A DNA stretch of 51,000 nt. Source: Prorocentrum cordatum. Lineage: Eukaryota > Sar > Dinophyceae > Prorocentrales > Prorocentraceae. Where the stretch lies: positions 224,609 to 275,608 of the forward strand of contig CAUYUJ010013969.1 of the NCBI GenBank assembly GCA_963575745.1. The letters are read 5' to 3'. How positions within the stretch are numbered: the first letter of the stretch is position 1; every line of letters begins with the position of its first letter. The translations under genes were made by a program, and so were the position numbers. Positions 21,389 through 31,850 of the stretch are shown in pieces. Below the pieces are notes generated by a model, which worked only from the letters and a program-made list of their open reading frames with translations, was not told where the DNA came from and made no database searches.

Positions 21389-22897
21389 TTAAAAAATGGC
21401 TCGCTGCTGTGCCCGGAGAGCGGCGACGGCCACGGCGGCGACTCCAGCGGCGGCGGCGAGGGCGCGCAAGCCGCTCGGGGTGGCCGCGGCCTTGCAGCTC
21501 GGGCTCCTGCCGTAACGGGGGCAGGTCGGCGCTGGCGCGGCGTCCCGGGGCTGGCACGGCCTCGGCTCGGCGTCCGCGGAGGGAGGGAGGCCCAGCGACG
21601 CGGCCAGGCAACCCGCCCCCGCCGCCTCCTGACCGTCCAGGACGGCTTGAAAAGAGCACCAGGACCTTGACATCTGAACGCCAGCCGAGGCTCGTAGCAG
21701 CCCAGATAGGTCGCTCGGTCTGGAGTGCGACTCTATAGCACTCTGGAAAATCAGGGTTTTCCTTCTCTCCCCTCCTCCACCTCCTCCTCCTCCTCCTCCT
21801 GAGGGCCGCGAGTCCGGCAGGCTGGGCGCGCGACGCACAGAGGAGGCAAGGCGTCCAGCGCGCACCCTGGCGGAGCCCGGCAAAAGCGGCCGGGTGGCCG
21901 CCGAGGTGCGCCGAGGGGCTCTGCCTCCCAAGTCGGCCGCGGGAAAGCCCGGCAGTAGGGGCTCGACCACAAGAAACTTTCCACAAGAGACCCCAGGACC
22001 TCCATTGATTCCCGGTGGGATCGTCACGCTTTCCATCGCAAAACCATCGAAACCCAAGAAGCTCAGGGCACCCTGGAGGGAAGCACCCTGGAGGGAAGCC
22101 GGGTGTTTCTTGGCATGGGTTTCCACTGTATGTGTGAAACCTCGGAGGGACCCTCCGCGGGCCCAGGGTTCAACCTTCAGCGCTGTCCAGAGGCCGGCAC
22201 CCCCTGCCTCACCCCCTGCTGCTGCTGCTTGCTGACCCGCCTCAGTCTTCTCCTTCTCCAGCGCGGGGGGTAGGGATGGGGGGAGGAGGAAATACGCACT
22301 GCGGCAGCATGCGACGGGAAACGCGTTTTTCCTCCAGCCCCGCTCGGCGATGGGGCCACGCAGAGGTGTTAGAGCACCCGTGCGCGCGCCAGAGCCTCGA
22401 ACATCAGGGGCAACCGAGCAGAAAAGCGGCCCCCCCCCTTCTTCGGGAGGGAAGGAGGGAAAGATTGGAGGCATGGAAATGGGCACCAACACCAACACAG
22501 GGGGTTGCCTCCACAGGGTAAATATGATCCTAGATTCCGGTGTTGGTGGTAATATGTCGGTCACCTTGGAAGCCAGAATAGTATCACCATCACCGAGATC
22601 GGGATCTTCTTCCCTCGGTAGAGGCACACCGCCGATACTGGTGTTGGTGTCAACCTCTAGGCCTGCGAAACGAGGCGGCTCGTGGGCCGCACCACTTGTC
22701 ATGGGCTGGAGCTGGAACAGAGCATCGCGCGAGGTCTGCTCCCAGAGTGCATGAGCACGGGCACGGCGGCCTCGGGCCGTGACGACCTGCGCGCCGGCTT
22801 CTGACACCGCGTGGACCGTTCCACCCTGAACAATCGGCGGCTTTCCGATCGCCGGCTTTCCGATCGCAAGATCAGCGGCTTTCCGATTCTGGGCCAC
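21389..22897 (-). other. Long minus-strand open frame, coding status doubtful
   Basis: An uninterrupted frame of about 500 codons. Its first ~130 codons (22897 to about 22500) have a balanced, protein-like composition with acidic and Pro-containing segments. The rest crosses a dispersed repeat (21961-22150), a Gly run and Ala/Arg-rich GC sequence. In DNA this GC-rich, open frames of this length can arise by chance. I recognise no domain, so no function is proposed. Only the first part would be worth testing against transcripts. Confidence 0.2.
21961..22150. repeat. Dispersed module, second full copy
   Basis: Same ordered words as 17937-18150, with a local 14-base tandem duplication (CACCCTGGAGGGAAG at 22069-22097). 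It ends in CTCGGAGGGACCCTCCG, close to the foldback end motif. Confidence 0.7.
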
Positions 22898-23444
22898 TGG
22901 CGGCGCTCAACTTTCAACGCTCGCGGCGGGTCCGCGGCGAGTCGAAACGACGCGAGCCTGCCCCTCAGGAGGGGGGGGCAGGAGGGCAGGCGAGGAGCCT
23001 CGAGGGAGGGCCCCCCGAGGGACCAGAGGCACCCCACAAAAGCGCCCCACGACCTCGACACTCCTCGTCGTCCCTCCTCCCCTCTTCGCCTCCCTCCGCC
23101 CTCCTTCCTCCCTCCCTCCTCCCTCCCTCCTCTGCCCCCCCCTCCCCCCAACCAAAACACGCTGCCTGGGGGCGAGAGCTCGGCGCCGACAGCGAGGAGG
23201 GCCGTGACCTTCTTCCTCCTCCCTCGTCCACCTGCGCCTCCTCCCACCGTTGGCGTCGCAAAGATGGCGTGCAACACCGATCTCCGAAAGACACGCTAAT
23301 CCTGAAGGGTCTTTAGAACGCCCCCCCCAACAGTGGGAACCAGTCATCATTTGGACGCCTGTATTGAAGGACTGGGGCCCCACCCATAGCGGAATGATAA
23401 TATTCCTCCGCGGCAGCCGCCGCGCAGCAACGACGACGACTACG

Positions 23445-23610
23445 ACCACGATTGAGGAGCAGGATGAAGAGAAGAAGGAGAAGAGGGAGCAGAAGAAGAA
23501 GAAGGAGAAGGAGAAGGATAAGGAGGATAAGGAGGAACAGGAGGAGGAGGAGGAGGAGCATGAGGATCAGGAGGAGCAGGTAGGAAAAGCAGGATAAGTA
23601 GGAGCAGGAG
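23445..23610. repeat. GAG/AAG purine array
   Basis: A purine run of GAGGAG and AAGAAG with occasional T. The plus-strand peptide is Lys/Glu only. Simple repeat. Confidence 0.8.
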
Positions 23611-23829
23611 GAACCGAAGGGGGGAGCAAACTAAAGACTCTCGGGGGTTGCCCCTGTGAGGCGATCCCCCCGCGAGGCCACGTCTGTGCACGCCATCCCC
23701 TGCCAGGGCTTCGTCGATGGGGGAAGCGTGTTATAAGCGGGCCAGCGGCGCCACGTGGCACGCTATCTTTGCGACGCCAACCGTACCCCCCGAGTTCACC
23801 ACGAAGCTCGGCTCGTCAAGAAGGGGGGG

Positions 23830-24845
23830 GGAACTGCGGAGGGGGGGAGGAATCTGAAGAAGAGAGACGGAACGAGAGAGAGGGGGGGAAGGGCGGAGGG
23901 AGGAGGAGAAGGAAGAGGAGGACGAACATGAGGAGGAGGAGGAGGACGACGAAAAGGAGGAAGAGGAGGAGGAGGGGGAGAATAGGCCAGAATGAGGCGG
24001 CGGAGGCGGAGGAGGACAGGAGACGAGGAGACAAGGGGCGAGGAGGAGGACGAGGACGAGGAGGAGGAGGAGGAGGAGGAGGAGGAGGAGGGAGGAGGAG
24101 GAGGAGGGAGGAGGAGGAGGGGGAGGAGGAGGAGGAGGAGGGAGGAGGAGGAGGAGAAGGAGGAAAAGAGGAGGAGGCGGAGGAGAAGGAGGAGGCAGGA
24201 TGAGGCGGAGGAGGCGGAGGAGGCGGGGGAGGAGGAGGAGGAGGAGGAGGAGGAGGAGGAGGAGGAGGAGAGAGAAGGGGGAGGACGAGGAGAGAGGAGG
24301 AGGAGGAGGAGGAGGAGGAGGAGAGGAGAGGAGGAGGAGGACGAGGAGGAGGAGGAGGACGAGGAGGAGGAGGAGGCAAAGGAGGAAGAGGAGAAAAAAG
24401 GTGGGAGGAGTAGGAGTAGGAGAAGGAGTAGGAGGAGGAGGAGAAGGATGAGGAGACGGAGGAGGAGGAGGAGGAGGACGAGGAGGAGGAGGACAGGAAG
24501 AGGATGATGATGATGAGGAGGAGGAGGAGAAGGAGGAGGACGAGGAGGAGGAGGGGGAGGATGAGGAGGAGGAGGAGGAGGAGAGGAGGAGAAGGAAGAG
24601 GAAGGGGAGGAGGAGAAGGGGGAGGAGAAGGACAAGGAGGAGGAGGAAGAGGAGGAGAAGGAGAAGGAGACGAGGAGGAGAACGAGGAGGAGAAGGAGGA
24701 AGAGAAGGAGGAGACGAGGAGGAGGAGGAGGAGGAGGAGGAGGAGGAGGAGGAGGAGGAGGAGGAGGAGAGGAGGACCAGGAGGACCAGGAGGAGGACGA
24801 GGAGGAGGAGGAGGAGGAGGAGGAGGAGGGAGGAGGAGAAGGACG
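23830..24845. repeat. GGA triplet array, ~1 kb
   Basis: The longest purine array in the window: (GGA/GAG)n with GAC and GAT variants and phase slips. All plus-strand frames give poly-Glu/Gly/Arg and minus-strand frames give poly-Ser/Pro/Leu of several hundred residues. These very long frames are not genes. Confidence 0.95.
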
Positions 24846-24848
24846 GGG

Positions 24849-25328
24849 AGGCGCAGTCAGAGGCCATGGTGGACTGGCCAAGGCGATTCGGGGCCTGGCG
24901 TGGCGCTGGAGGCACGACCGCCCGCTCTACGAATAGCGCGTGCCCACCTGGGCCCGCTTCCGCCCCCGGCGGCCCCCCGAGGGCGCCTGCCCGGCCGTCT
25001 CCGAGCGAGCCATCTTGGATGTCAATGCGGAGACGCGGATTGCAGTCGCTTGGTGGATGTCACCGTGAGGCACCCTGCGGCCAGGGACGAATCCTCCGCG
25101 CGCGTCGCTACGCGGAGACAGGGAGAGGCCTTTCGTCGAGCCGAGCGGGGGGAACACGAGCGGTATCCCCGCGGACAGCTGACAGCGTTGCTCGCTGCGG
25201 AGGCCGCAGGATGGCTCGGCGAGGAGGGGCGGCAATGGCTGGTGAGCCCCGCGCGCGACCATGTGGCGAACTGCGCTGCGCGGCGCCACGTGGCGCGGCA
25301 GCTGCGCCAGGCGGCGCGTCGGCGCTGA
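24849..25328 (+). pseudogene. Possible 3' fragment of a non-LTR retrotransposon ORF
   Basis: Directly after the GGA array a plus-strand frame reads through about 160 codons to a TGA. It includes a C-x4-C-type cluster, then V-D-V-T-V-R-H-P, then an Ala/Arg-rich helix (A-F-R-R-A-E), R-Y-P, L-L-A-A-E-A-A-G-W-L-G and W-L. This succession resembles the C-terminal tail of protist LINE-like proteins, where a D-V-x-x-H/P strand is followed by a charged helix and a G-x-L-G motif (my recollection of the family, not tested). No reverse-transcriptase core is present. The GC-rich composition also allows chance, so confidence is low. Confidence 0.35.
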
Positions 25329-25769
25329 GGTGGAGAGACAGGGCGGACGCTGGACGCCACGAAGCCGACGAGGCAGAGGAGGCGGCGGTTTGCGGCTACT
25401 GGGCACTGACGTGGCGACTGGTCGGGAAGCCGCCCAGCCCAGCGCGACCCGCCAGTGGCCGCCGGCGGCGCGGGGGCGGCGGCGCGGCGCCGGCGCCGCA
25501 GGGCGGCGGCGACGCAGAGGCGGCGGCGCAAGGCGGCGGCCGGGCGGCGAAGCCGGCTGCGGGGCTCCTGGGCGACGCACAGGCGCGTCGCGGGCGGGCG
25601 CGCGGGTGCGTCGTAGCCTGAACTCCTGGGGTTCCCCTGGGACTCGGGAGTTGCGCTGAAGGAGGAGGAGCAGGAGGAACAGACTACAGGCTGTACGACG
25701 TAATCTGTCTCCCGCTTGACGCCCTCGATCAGGTTGCCTCATCGATGCATGTGTCAACCACTCAGCTCA

Positions 25770-26305
25770 TCACCGTGCAATGCGTGCCAACCCTCGAGCA
25801 AACTCGATAGCCAAATCAGCTGCCACAAGCTCAGCTTGGAAAAGCACGACATCTGTCATGAATACGCCCGTGTACTCAGCCAATTCTGCTACCCACTGTG
25901 ACCTCTTGTGCCTGAAAGAACGGAGACGAACGCGCCAGCACCACGTCCTGCATTGAAGCCCCCATCGGAATACAGCTGCGCATGGGCACTGGCCTGCAGA
26001 GCATCAGCGATGCTGCGAACGTCGGTGTCGCCCACGTCACGCTGTAGACCCAGGCACACGTTGCACACCAAATCAGCGGCCTTGTTGCACTCTCGCACCC
26101 TCCACTCATGGGCGTTGAGGTACCCGGCTTTCTGCCGAGACGTGTCCCTGAAGAGGAAGCACCTTGGTTCGCGCACTCTCTGGACGGTGGCGTCGTACGA
26201 GGGGTTCGTAACATGCACTCCCAAATTAGTGAGGTCACATAAAGCCTTGCTGTCAACAGCGAACTCGCGTTGAGGCCTATCCGAAAACAACAAGCACAAC
26301 GTCAC
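25770..26305 (-). pseudogene. RNase H-like fragment of a retroelement, one frameshift
   Basis: From about 26305 a minus-strand frame shows W-R-V-R-E-C-N-K-A-A-D, the usual end of one RNase H-like domain. It is followed by L-Y-S-D-G-G-F, the first strand of another, with its catalytic-type Asp. The frame then stops near 25889. In the next frame protein-like sequence continues from about 25917 to a TGA at 25770-25772, with Q-A-E-L-V-A-A-D-L-A, the helix that carries the catalytic-type Glu. A one-base shift near 25915 therefore splits the domain. Upstream frames to about 26944 look partly protein-like but cannot be joined with confidence. This is probably a decayed non-LTR retrotransposon tail or a host RNase H-like gene. 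Confidence 0.5.
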
Positions 26306-26903
26306 GTTGCAATATCGTTGGCACGACCATGCCCGTCAAAGTCATAACTTCTGGCGCAGCGTCGGGTCGATGAACTCAAGACTAGGTGTAAAAGGGTGGT
26401 GGCTCTGGCAATGCCAGCGCGTGACACGCTTCCAACAAGAAGCCACTCCTGCTGCACCCGACAAGCCTGCACCCATGCCCCATGTAAGAGCAGGGCGAAT
26501 TCCACCAGCTAGTAGCACCATCCCCACGAAGAGTGTAGAAAAAAATGCCCATGATTGAGGGAGCGGCTCCATTGCCCATTTCCAGCCATACACCAACGAA
26601 CGTGACATAACGAAACTTGAGAATACCTTAAACAAACCCCGCGGCAGCGGGCTATATTTGCTTCGTCGTCCCCAAAGACAGCGGAGAATCCAAGTGAGTG
26701 ACACCACCTGCAAGGAAGCCGCGGGCGCCCAACCCGCCTCGCACGCCGCCCGAACACGCCGGCGGAGCCCACCAGCAGCCGAGCCGTGCCCCTCGGAAGC
26801 GAAGCCCAAGAACCCACGAAGCGACACCTGGAGGAACGCCCAGTGGGGGGGGCGATCAGTGCCAGAGCTTCGCCCTGCTGGCTCCTTCCCTCCCCCTGGA
26901 GTG

Positions 26904-27031
26904 AGTCGGGCCTGTCCTCCTACAGGGGAATTTTGGACGAACAATTAAACATAGTTTTAAAAATATGCAGAACATGCAAAAAACAGTTGGCTATGTTTGA
27001 ATATTCCTCCTGTAGAGGGACAGGCCCGACT
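26904..27031. mobile_element. Inverted-repeat element, TCGGGC family, copy 2
   Basis: AGTCGGGCCTGTCC...CTACAGGGGAATTTT on the left pairs with AATATTCCTCCTGTAG...GGACAGGCCCGACT on the right. CATAG words inside also pair. The centre is A+T-rich (TTAAACATAGTTTTAAAA). It is 128 bp and encodes nothing. Same end motif as 9025-9214 and 29567-29710. Confidence 0.75.
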
Positions 27032-27057
27032 TACTGCTGGCTCCTCAACAGGGAGGC

Positions 27058-27118
27058 CTCCTCCTCCTCCTCCTCCTTCTCCTCCTGCTCCTCCTCCTCC
27101 TCCTCCTCCTCTTCCTCC
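27058..27118. repeat. Short CTC array
   Basis: About 60 bases of (CTC)n directly after the inverted-repeat element. Confidence 0.75.
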
Positions 27119-27686
27119 ACCACCGCGCGGGAGGCTGACCAACCCAGGACCCCCAGACCTCGAAGGGCCAGGACTAGACCTGACCGGACCTGGAGCCCCC
27201 GACCGCGTGAAGGGCCACGTGGAGCACAGCTGGCACCACGAACACCTCCACGACGTGGCTCCACGACGTGGCTCACGAGGCAAGTGCGCGAACGCACGCC
27301 GAGCCCGCTCCCGCATGTCCGGCTCCGTCGTGGGCGTCGGCAGCGCCGCATGCCGCGCGTGCGAGCGCGCGCCGCAGCGGCTCCCGCACGCCCAGCTCCT
27401 TCGCGGGCGCCACCAACGCCAGAGCACCCGCTACAGCACGGCCCCGTGCTGGATCGGGAGCGCGTCAGCCCAGGAGACGTCCTCGCGCGTGTCGTCGCTG
27501 TCGCTGTGCTCGAGGGCCTGCGGCCAATGAAGACTGGACAAGGAGGCGCAGCGCAGCAAGCACCAGCCGCGCGCGGCGCCGCCGCCGCGGCTGGAGGTCG
27601 CCGCCCGCCGCTTGGTGAGCTTGTCCTGGTCCGTGGGCCCGTCGTCGGCCGTCGCTCCCGCAGCCGCCACGCCCTTCGCTGACTAC
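27119..27686. other. GC-rich stretch, no gene I can defend
   Basis: Several long frames overlap on both strands, as expected at this GC content. None has a recognisable domain. Confidence 0.4.
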
Positions 27687-28009
27687 CTACGAGACCACCG
27701 CAACCCAACCCGAAGACCCCAATTTCGGGTTGGGGGGGGGGGGTACGGGTTCCATGTGTGCTTTTTCAGTGTCCCCCGACCCCCCACTGGAACTGGAGGG
27801 CAAATCGAGGCCTTTGGGTTGGGTTGGGGTGGTTTGGTGGGTGGTGATTCGCAGCGCGGCCCTGCACAGCAGCGCAGGCCTCGCCCCCCCCGCGCCCGCG
27901 CGGCCGCCGACGGCGCCGTGCGCGAGGTCCTGCAATGCCTCCTCCTCCCCCTCGTCCTCCTCCTCCTCCTCCTCCCCCTCCTCCTCCTCCTCCTTCTCCC
28001 AATCCTCCC

Positions 28010-28043
<34 letters not shown>

Positions 28044-28085
28044 CTTCGACTCTGAGAGCTCGTTGGAATCCGAACTGGCCATCAT
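27687..28085 (-). CDS. Possible small Lys/Glu-rich protein downstream of the SL relic
   Basis: A minus-strand frame from ATG at 28085 runs about 130 codons to 27687. It starts with a Ser/Asp/Asn/Glu-rich segment, then R/E/K repeats, a poly-Glu stretch (a CTC array at about 27945-28005 on the + strand) and a Gly/Ala/Pro/Thr-rich tail. It lies about 370 bases downstream of the spliced-leader relic on the same strand, so a retrocopied mRNA is conceivable. The same frame is open far upstream, and much of it is simple repeat ((CT)n at 28018-28042). No family recognised; chance is quite possible. Confidence 0.22.
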
Positions 28086-28284
28086 ATCCACTGGGGCGCA
28101 GAGGCCGCCGCCTCCGCCGCCGGCAAGTCGCCGCTCCGTGGCGGTGACGCCGAGGGCCGCCCACGGCAGCGCGCGGGAAAGGCCCTCCGCGGCCCCGCGG
28201 TAGCTCTGCGCTCCCCGAGTGGGGACCGCCCAGCAGCCAGGCTGGAGGCGGCGTGTGCCGCGAGGGCTCCTCGGGCAGCCTCCA

Positions 28285-28385
28285 CGACGACGACGACGAC
28301 GACGACGAGGACGAGGGCGAGGGCGAGGGCGAGGGCGAGGACGACGAGGGCGAGGGCGAGGGCGACGACGAGGACGGCCTCCACG
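28285..28385. repeat. GAC then GAGGGC hexamer array
   Basis: GACGACGAC followed by GAGGGC units, giving Asp/Glu/Gly on the + strand. Simple repeat. Confidence 0.75.
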
Positions 28386-28456
28386 GCGCCCCAGAGCCCC
28401 GCGCCCGTGCGCGTGCCCGGCAGCGGCGGGGCGGCGGAGGGGCCTGCCACGCAACG

Positions 28457-28653
28457 CTCGAGCCAAAATGGCTACGGCCAACCCGTACAGGAAGGATGCG
28501 CGACAAGGATGCAAGGGCCTTGGACGCCCATTTCGAAGCTTTCCGAGCGGGGCGCGGCCAACGAACGTGGCGAAGGATGGACCGAGGGGGCAAGGATGCA
28601 AGGGTACCTTTGGGAAGGTTGCCCATCCTTACTATGCGGGTTGACTGTACGGT
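28457..28653 (-). other. Dinoflagellate spliced-leader relic split by a TIR element
   Basis: On the minus strand TAGCCATTTTGGCTCGAG (28474-28457) matches the 3' 18 bases of the dinoflagellate SL, with one change (CAAG to CGAG). The missing 5' bases (ACCG before TA) lie on the far side of the inserted element: 28648-28653 reads TACGGT on +, that is ACCGTA on -. The two parts share the TA that the element duplicated. An SL in genomic DNA away from SL gene arrays is the known mark of an mRNA reinserted through cDNA. This relic also supports the dinoflagellate assignment. Confidence 0.75.
28475..28647. mobile_element. TA-flanked TIR element (MITE-like) inside the SL relic
   Basis: Left end CGGCCAACCCGTACAGGAAGGATG; right end, inverted, CAGTCAACCCGCATAGTAAGGATG. 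TA is on both sides (28473-28474, 28648-28649). The left end differs from the right by transitions at the tip, which by chance rebuilds CTACGG of the SL. The length of 173 bp, CAGT-type tips and TA duplication fit non-autonomous Tc1/mariner-like elements. Same family as 44522-44700 and 6345-6462. Confidence 0.8.
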
Positions 28654-28859
28654 CCCCCTCCTCCTGGGACGGATGTCGAACAGGATGTGGAGGAACCCAC
28701 CAAGCACCAATCCGGCAAAACAAGCTCATGCAAACATGCAAGTACAAGCATATCCAGCGGCGATGAACACAACAACTGAAACAGGCGCACGCTGTTTAAT
28801 ATCACGCACTGCAACATGAGGTAACCGCACCAACAGAAGCGACAGTAATCATCATTCCG

Positions 28860-29050
28860 CGGACAGCGAGGGGGGGAAATGAGAAGGAAAAGGCCTTCTC
28901 AGAAGGCGGCGGGACTTCTCAGAAGCCCTCGCGCCTGATGAAAAGTCTTTCTGCCTTCGGGGAAGGCTTAGAAAACGTCTTAGAAGGCCGAGGGACTCCC
29001 GAACCTTCTGAGAAGGCCTTCTTCTTCTCATTTCCCCCCCTCGCTCGCCG
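28860..29050. repeat. Local inverted repeat with TTCTGAGAAGG words
   Basis: GGGGGGAAATGAGAAGG near 28870 pairs with CCTTCTTCTTCTCATTTCCCCCC near 29022-29040. Between them CTTCTCAGAAG and AACCTTCTGAGAAGG are themselves palindromic. This forms a ~180-bp foldback of unknown kind. Confidence 0.6.
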
Positions 29051-29566
29051 CCGAACACTGCGCTCCCTGTTCTGGCCGCAAGCCTGCTCGGCACCGTGCC
29101 CGTCTTCGCCGCCAGGAGCAGACGCCCGCACAGGGCGCCACCGCCGAAGTCCGGCCCTGGACCCCTCGAGCACCACGCGAAGGCCACGGGCTCGACTCGA
29201 GGCAGCACGAGGAAGCCAAAAGCTTACTGCGGAGACACCTCGAGCCGATGCTTGAGCAAAAACATGGCGACAGGAGGAGGAGAAGCAGGAGGAGGAGGAG
29301 GAGGGCAGGGAAGTCGAGGGTGGATGGAGGAGCGTGTCGAGGAGAAGGCAGAGGGGGGCAACGAGCAGAGAACGAGGAAGAGGAGACAGTAGGGGAGGAA
29401 GATGAGTCTCTTCTCGTCCCCCCTCCTCCTCCTCCGCCTCCTCCTCCTCCCGCCCCCACCCTCTTCTGGGCTGTCGTGCCAATTTGCGCTGCACCCCCCA
29501 GGCTGAGGGCCCCACGTGGGCCCTTCCGCGGACAGCCGATCCGATCCGATCCGCCCTCTTCCATTA

Positions 29567-29710
29567 GATCGGGCATGTCCCCGTACAGGCGGGGTTCGGA
29601 CGTTTTCTTTTACTACGCAAACATAGACAGCAATATTCAACAAATCGTCCCCGCACAGTTTGTGTACTACTGTTGAATGCCGTTCCCCCTGGGGAGGGAC
29701 ATGCCCGACT
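29567..29710. mobile_element. Inverted-repeat element, TCGGGC family, copy 3
   Basis: TCGGGCATGTCCCCGTACAG on the left pairs with GGGGAGGGACATGCCCGACT on the right. The interior is A+T-richer (CAATATTCAACAAAT). No coding frame. Confidence 0.75.
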
Positions 29711-31199
29711 TGACTCTTCCCCCTCCGCCTCCTCCTCCCCCCCCACACCACCTCACTCCGCTCCCCATCCCCCCTTCCCGCGGGCAGCAGGGGCCGCGGC
29801 CCGCAGTCGAGGACCTTCACCGCGCTGCTGGCCCTCGGGACGGCGCCTCGCGGCGGCGACCTCGACGACGTCGCCGGAGCCCCGCTCATTCCCCTCGGGG
29901 GGGGCGCCGCAGGAGGCAAGACATGGCAAGTCAAGACCAAGAGCGTCCACGGTTCGGCCGTCTCGGCTACGTCGCAGTCGGTTGCGTTCGGCCGGCTCGG
30001 TTGCGTTCGGGCGGCTTGTGGCGTCGATGCGAAGCCGCTGCGCCCTCCTGAGCTGCTTGCCGCCGGTCGGCTTGGGTCGGCCTCGAGTTCGCTCCTTGGT
30101 CGGTCGTTGTTCGGTGTTTCTGTCGCCGTGGACGTCTACGAATATGTGGAAACTCGTAGGTCGCCACACAGTCCCTCTAATGCAATTTGAGGTGGGAGGC
30201 AGGGGGGCAGCGGATGAAAACGAGGACGGATGAGGAGGACGAGTACGGAGGAGAACGGGGGGAGGAATAAACAAATGAGCTCATGGACTCCTGTCAAGAA
30301 ACAACCAACTGGTGGACCCAGGAGAGCCTCAATAAACCTTCAGCAGCAGCACTGGCATCATTCCAGGAATTCGGATCCTGAGGCGGCTCCATCCGAAACC
30401 CTTACGTGCCATGACGAAGTTCAGGGCTGCAGGGAAGCAGGGAGCGCGGAGAGGAAGGACCTCAGAACTCCGACATCGTGCTCGTTCCACATCGCGGCTC
30501 CCCGGGGGCCTGGACCCCCCCTGGGGGCGCTTCTCACCCTGAGGCGCCTTGTTGGCGGCCCCCGGGCCGTGGGGGCCCCCCAGAGGCCGACGACGAAAAC
30601 AAAGACCCTGGGCACCCGCGCCCTCGCCGGCCGGATTCCGCGGCGCGGTTCCGCGGATGCGCGGTCACGCGGATACGTTCCGCGCGGGGCGCACGCGAGA
30701 AATGTCCCCATATCCGCGGGGACGCGGCTCAGGAGCCCGGCCCGCGAGGCCGCGGAGCCCGTTGTCCCTCGCGTCTTAGTTCTTCACTGCTGTCTTGCCA
30801 TACTTCCTCGAACCAACTCACATCACCTTCTCTTTCTGAGAAGGCGCTCCCCGCTTTCCGCAAAGCGAAACAGATGTTGCCGCCGGGGGCCCATTGTCCA
30901 TCGCGTCTCCATTCTTCATTCTCGTTCCGAAAGGTCGCTTCCCATCATCCGCCAGCGAATTGCCCAATGCGGCCCGCATCCTTCATTAGGAGGAAAAAAT
31001 AGTTCACCAGAACCAATGGGACACGCCAGAGGCGCTTCCCGTCATCCGCAACCGTGCCTGCTGCAAGTTGAAGCGTGGAAGATTGCCAAGGGCTGCCTGG
31101 CAAATTTCTGCAATGTTCTACGGGACCCCGGGACCCCCCACTCTGTGAGTCAGACCCAGGTGACTGCACTATCCCTGCTCTCGGGGGTCCCTGGGCGGC
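29711..31199. other. No gene seen in ~1.5 kb
   Basis: GC-rich with several overlapping open frames (the longest on + from about 30230) that lack recognisable domains. Words such as GTTGCGTTCGGCCGGCTCGG repeat locally near 29975-30015. A plus-strand GGATGAGGAGGACG patch lies at 30225-30245. Confidence 0.4.
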
Positions 31200-31850
31200 C
31201 ATGGCGCCTCCCTGAGGCTCCCCAGGGCTTCCATGACGGCCCAGGAAGCCCCCAAGACGGTCCAAGAGGTCCACGAGTCGCCGAACGATTCATCGAAGAC
31301 GCCCGAGATGACCTCCAGATGGCCCAAGAGGCCTCCAAGACGCTCCAGGAGTCTCCCAAGAGGCCTCCTAAGAGGGCCCCAAGAAGAACGAATCATTGAT
31401 TGTTCCATGGTTTTCCACGGATTTGGGCGTTCTCGCCTCTCCGGATTTCCAACCCTCCAAAACGGCCCAAGAGGCCCCCAAGACCACCTCAAGACGGCCC
31501 CAGAGGCCTCTCCAAGAGGGCCCCAAGACGGCCTACGGGCACCGCGAGACGGTCCAAGAAGCGCCCGAGCGTCCCAAGACGGCCCCAAAAGGGGCCCAGG
31601 AGAGGGAACACAAAGCAAAAATCAGATCCTTCGGCCCCAAGAGGCAACACGGAAGCCTTAGGAGGCGCCCAAAAGGGCTCAAAACGTCCAGAAAGAGACC
31701 CCAAAGAGGTCCCACGAGGCTCCAAAGACGCTGAAAACAGGCCCCAAGAGGCTCAAAACGGCCCCCACAGGCCGCAAAGAGGCACCCAAGAGCCCAAGAG
31801 GCCTCCAACGAGATCCCAACAAGCATCCAATAGACTTCATACCCACAACC
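31200..31850. repeat. 'CCAAGAGGCC' minisatellite, second block
   Basis: The same C/A-rich words as 10.7-13.9 kb (CCAAGACGGTCC, CCAAGAGGCCTCCAAGACG) recur here at 12-18-base spacing. There is an interruption at about 31390-31455 like the one at 13490-13545, both with GTTTTCC/TTTCGG words. Confidence 0.75.

Noticed and set aside
23731-24915. Minus-strand Ser/Pro/Leu frames of up to ~390 residues and plus-strand Glu/Arg/Gly frames
   Set aside because: Shadows of the GGA array.
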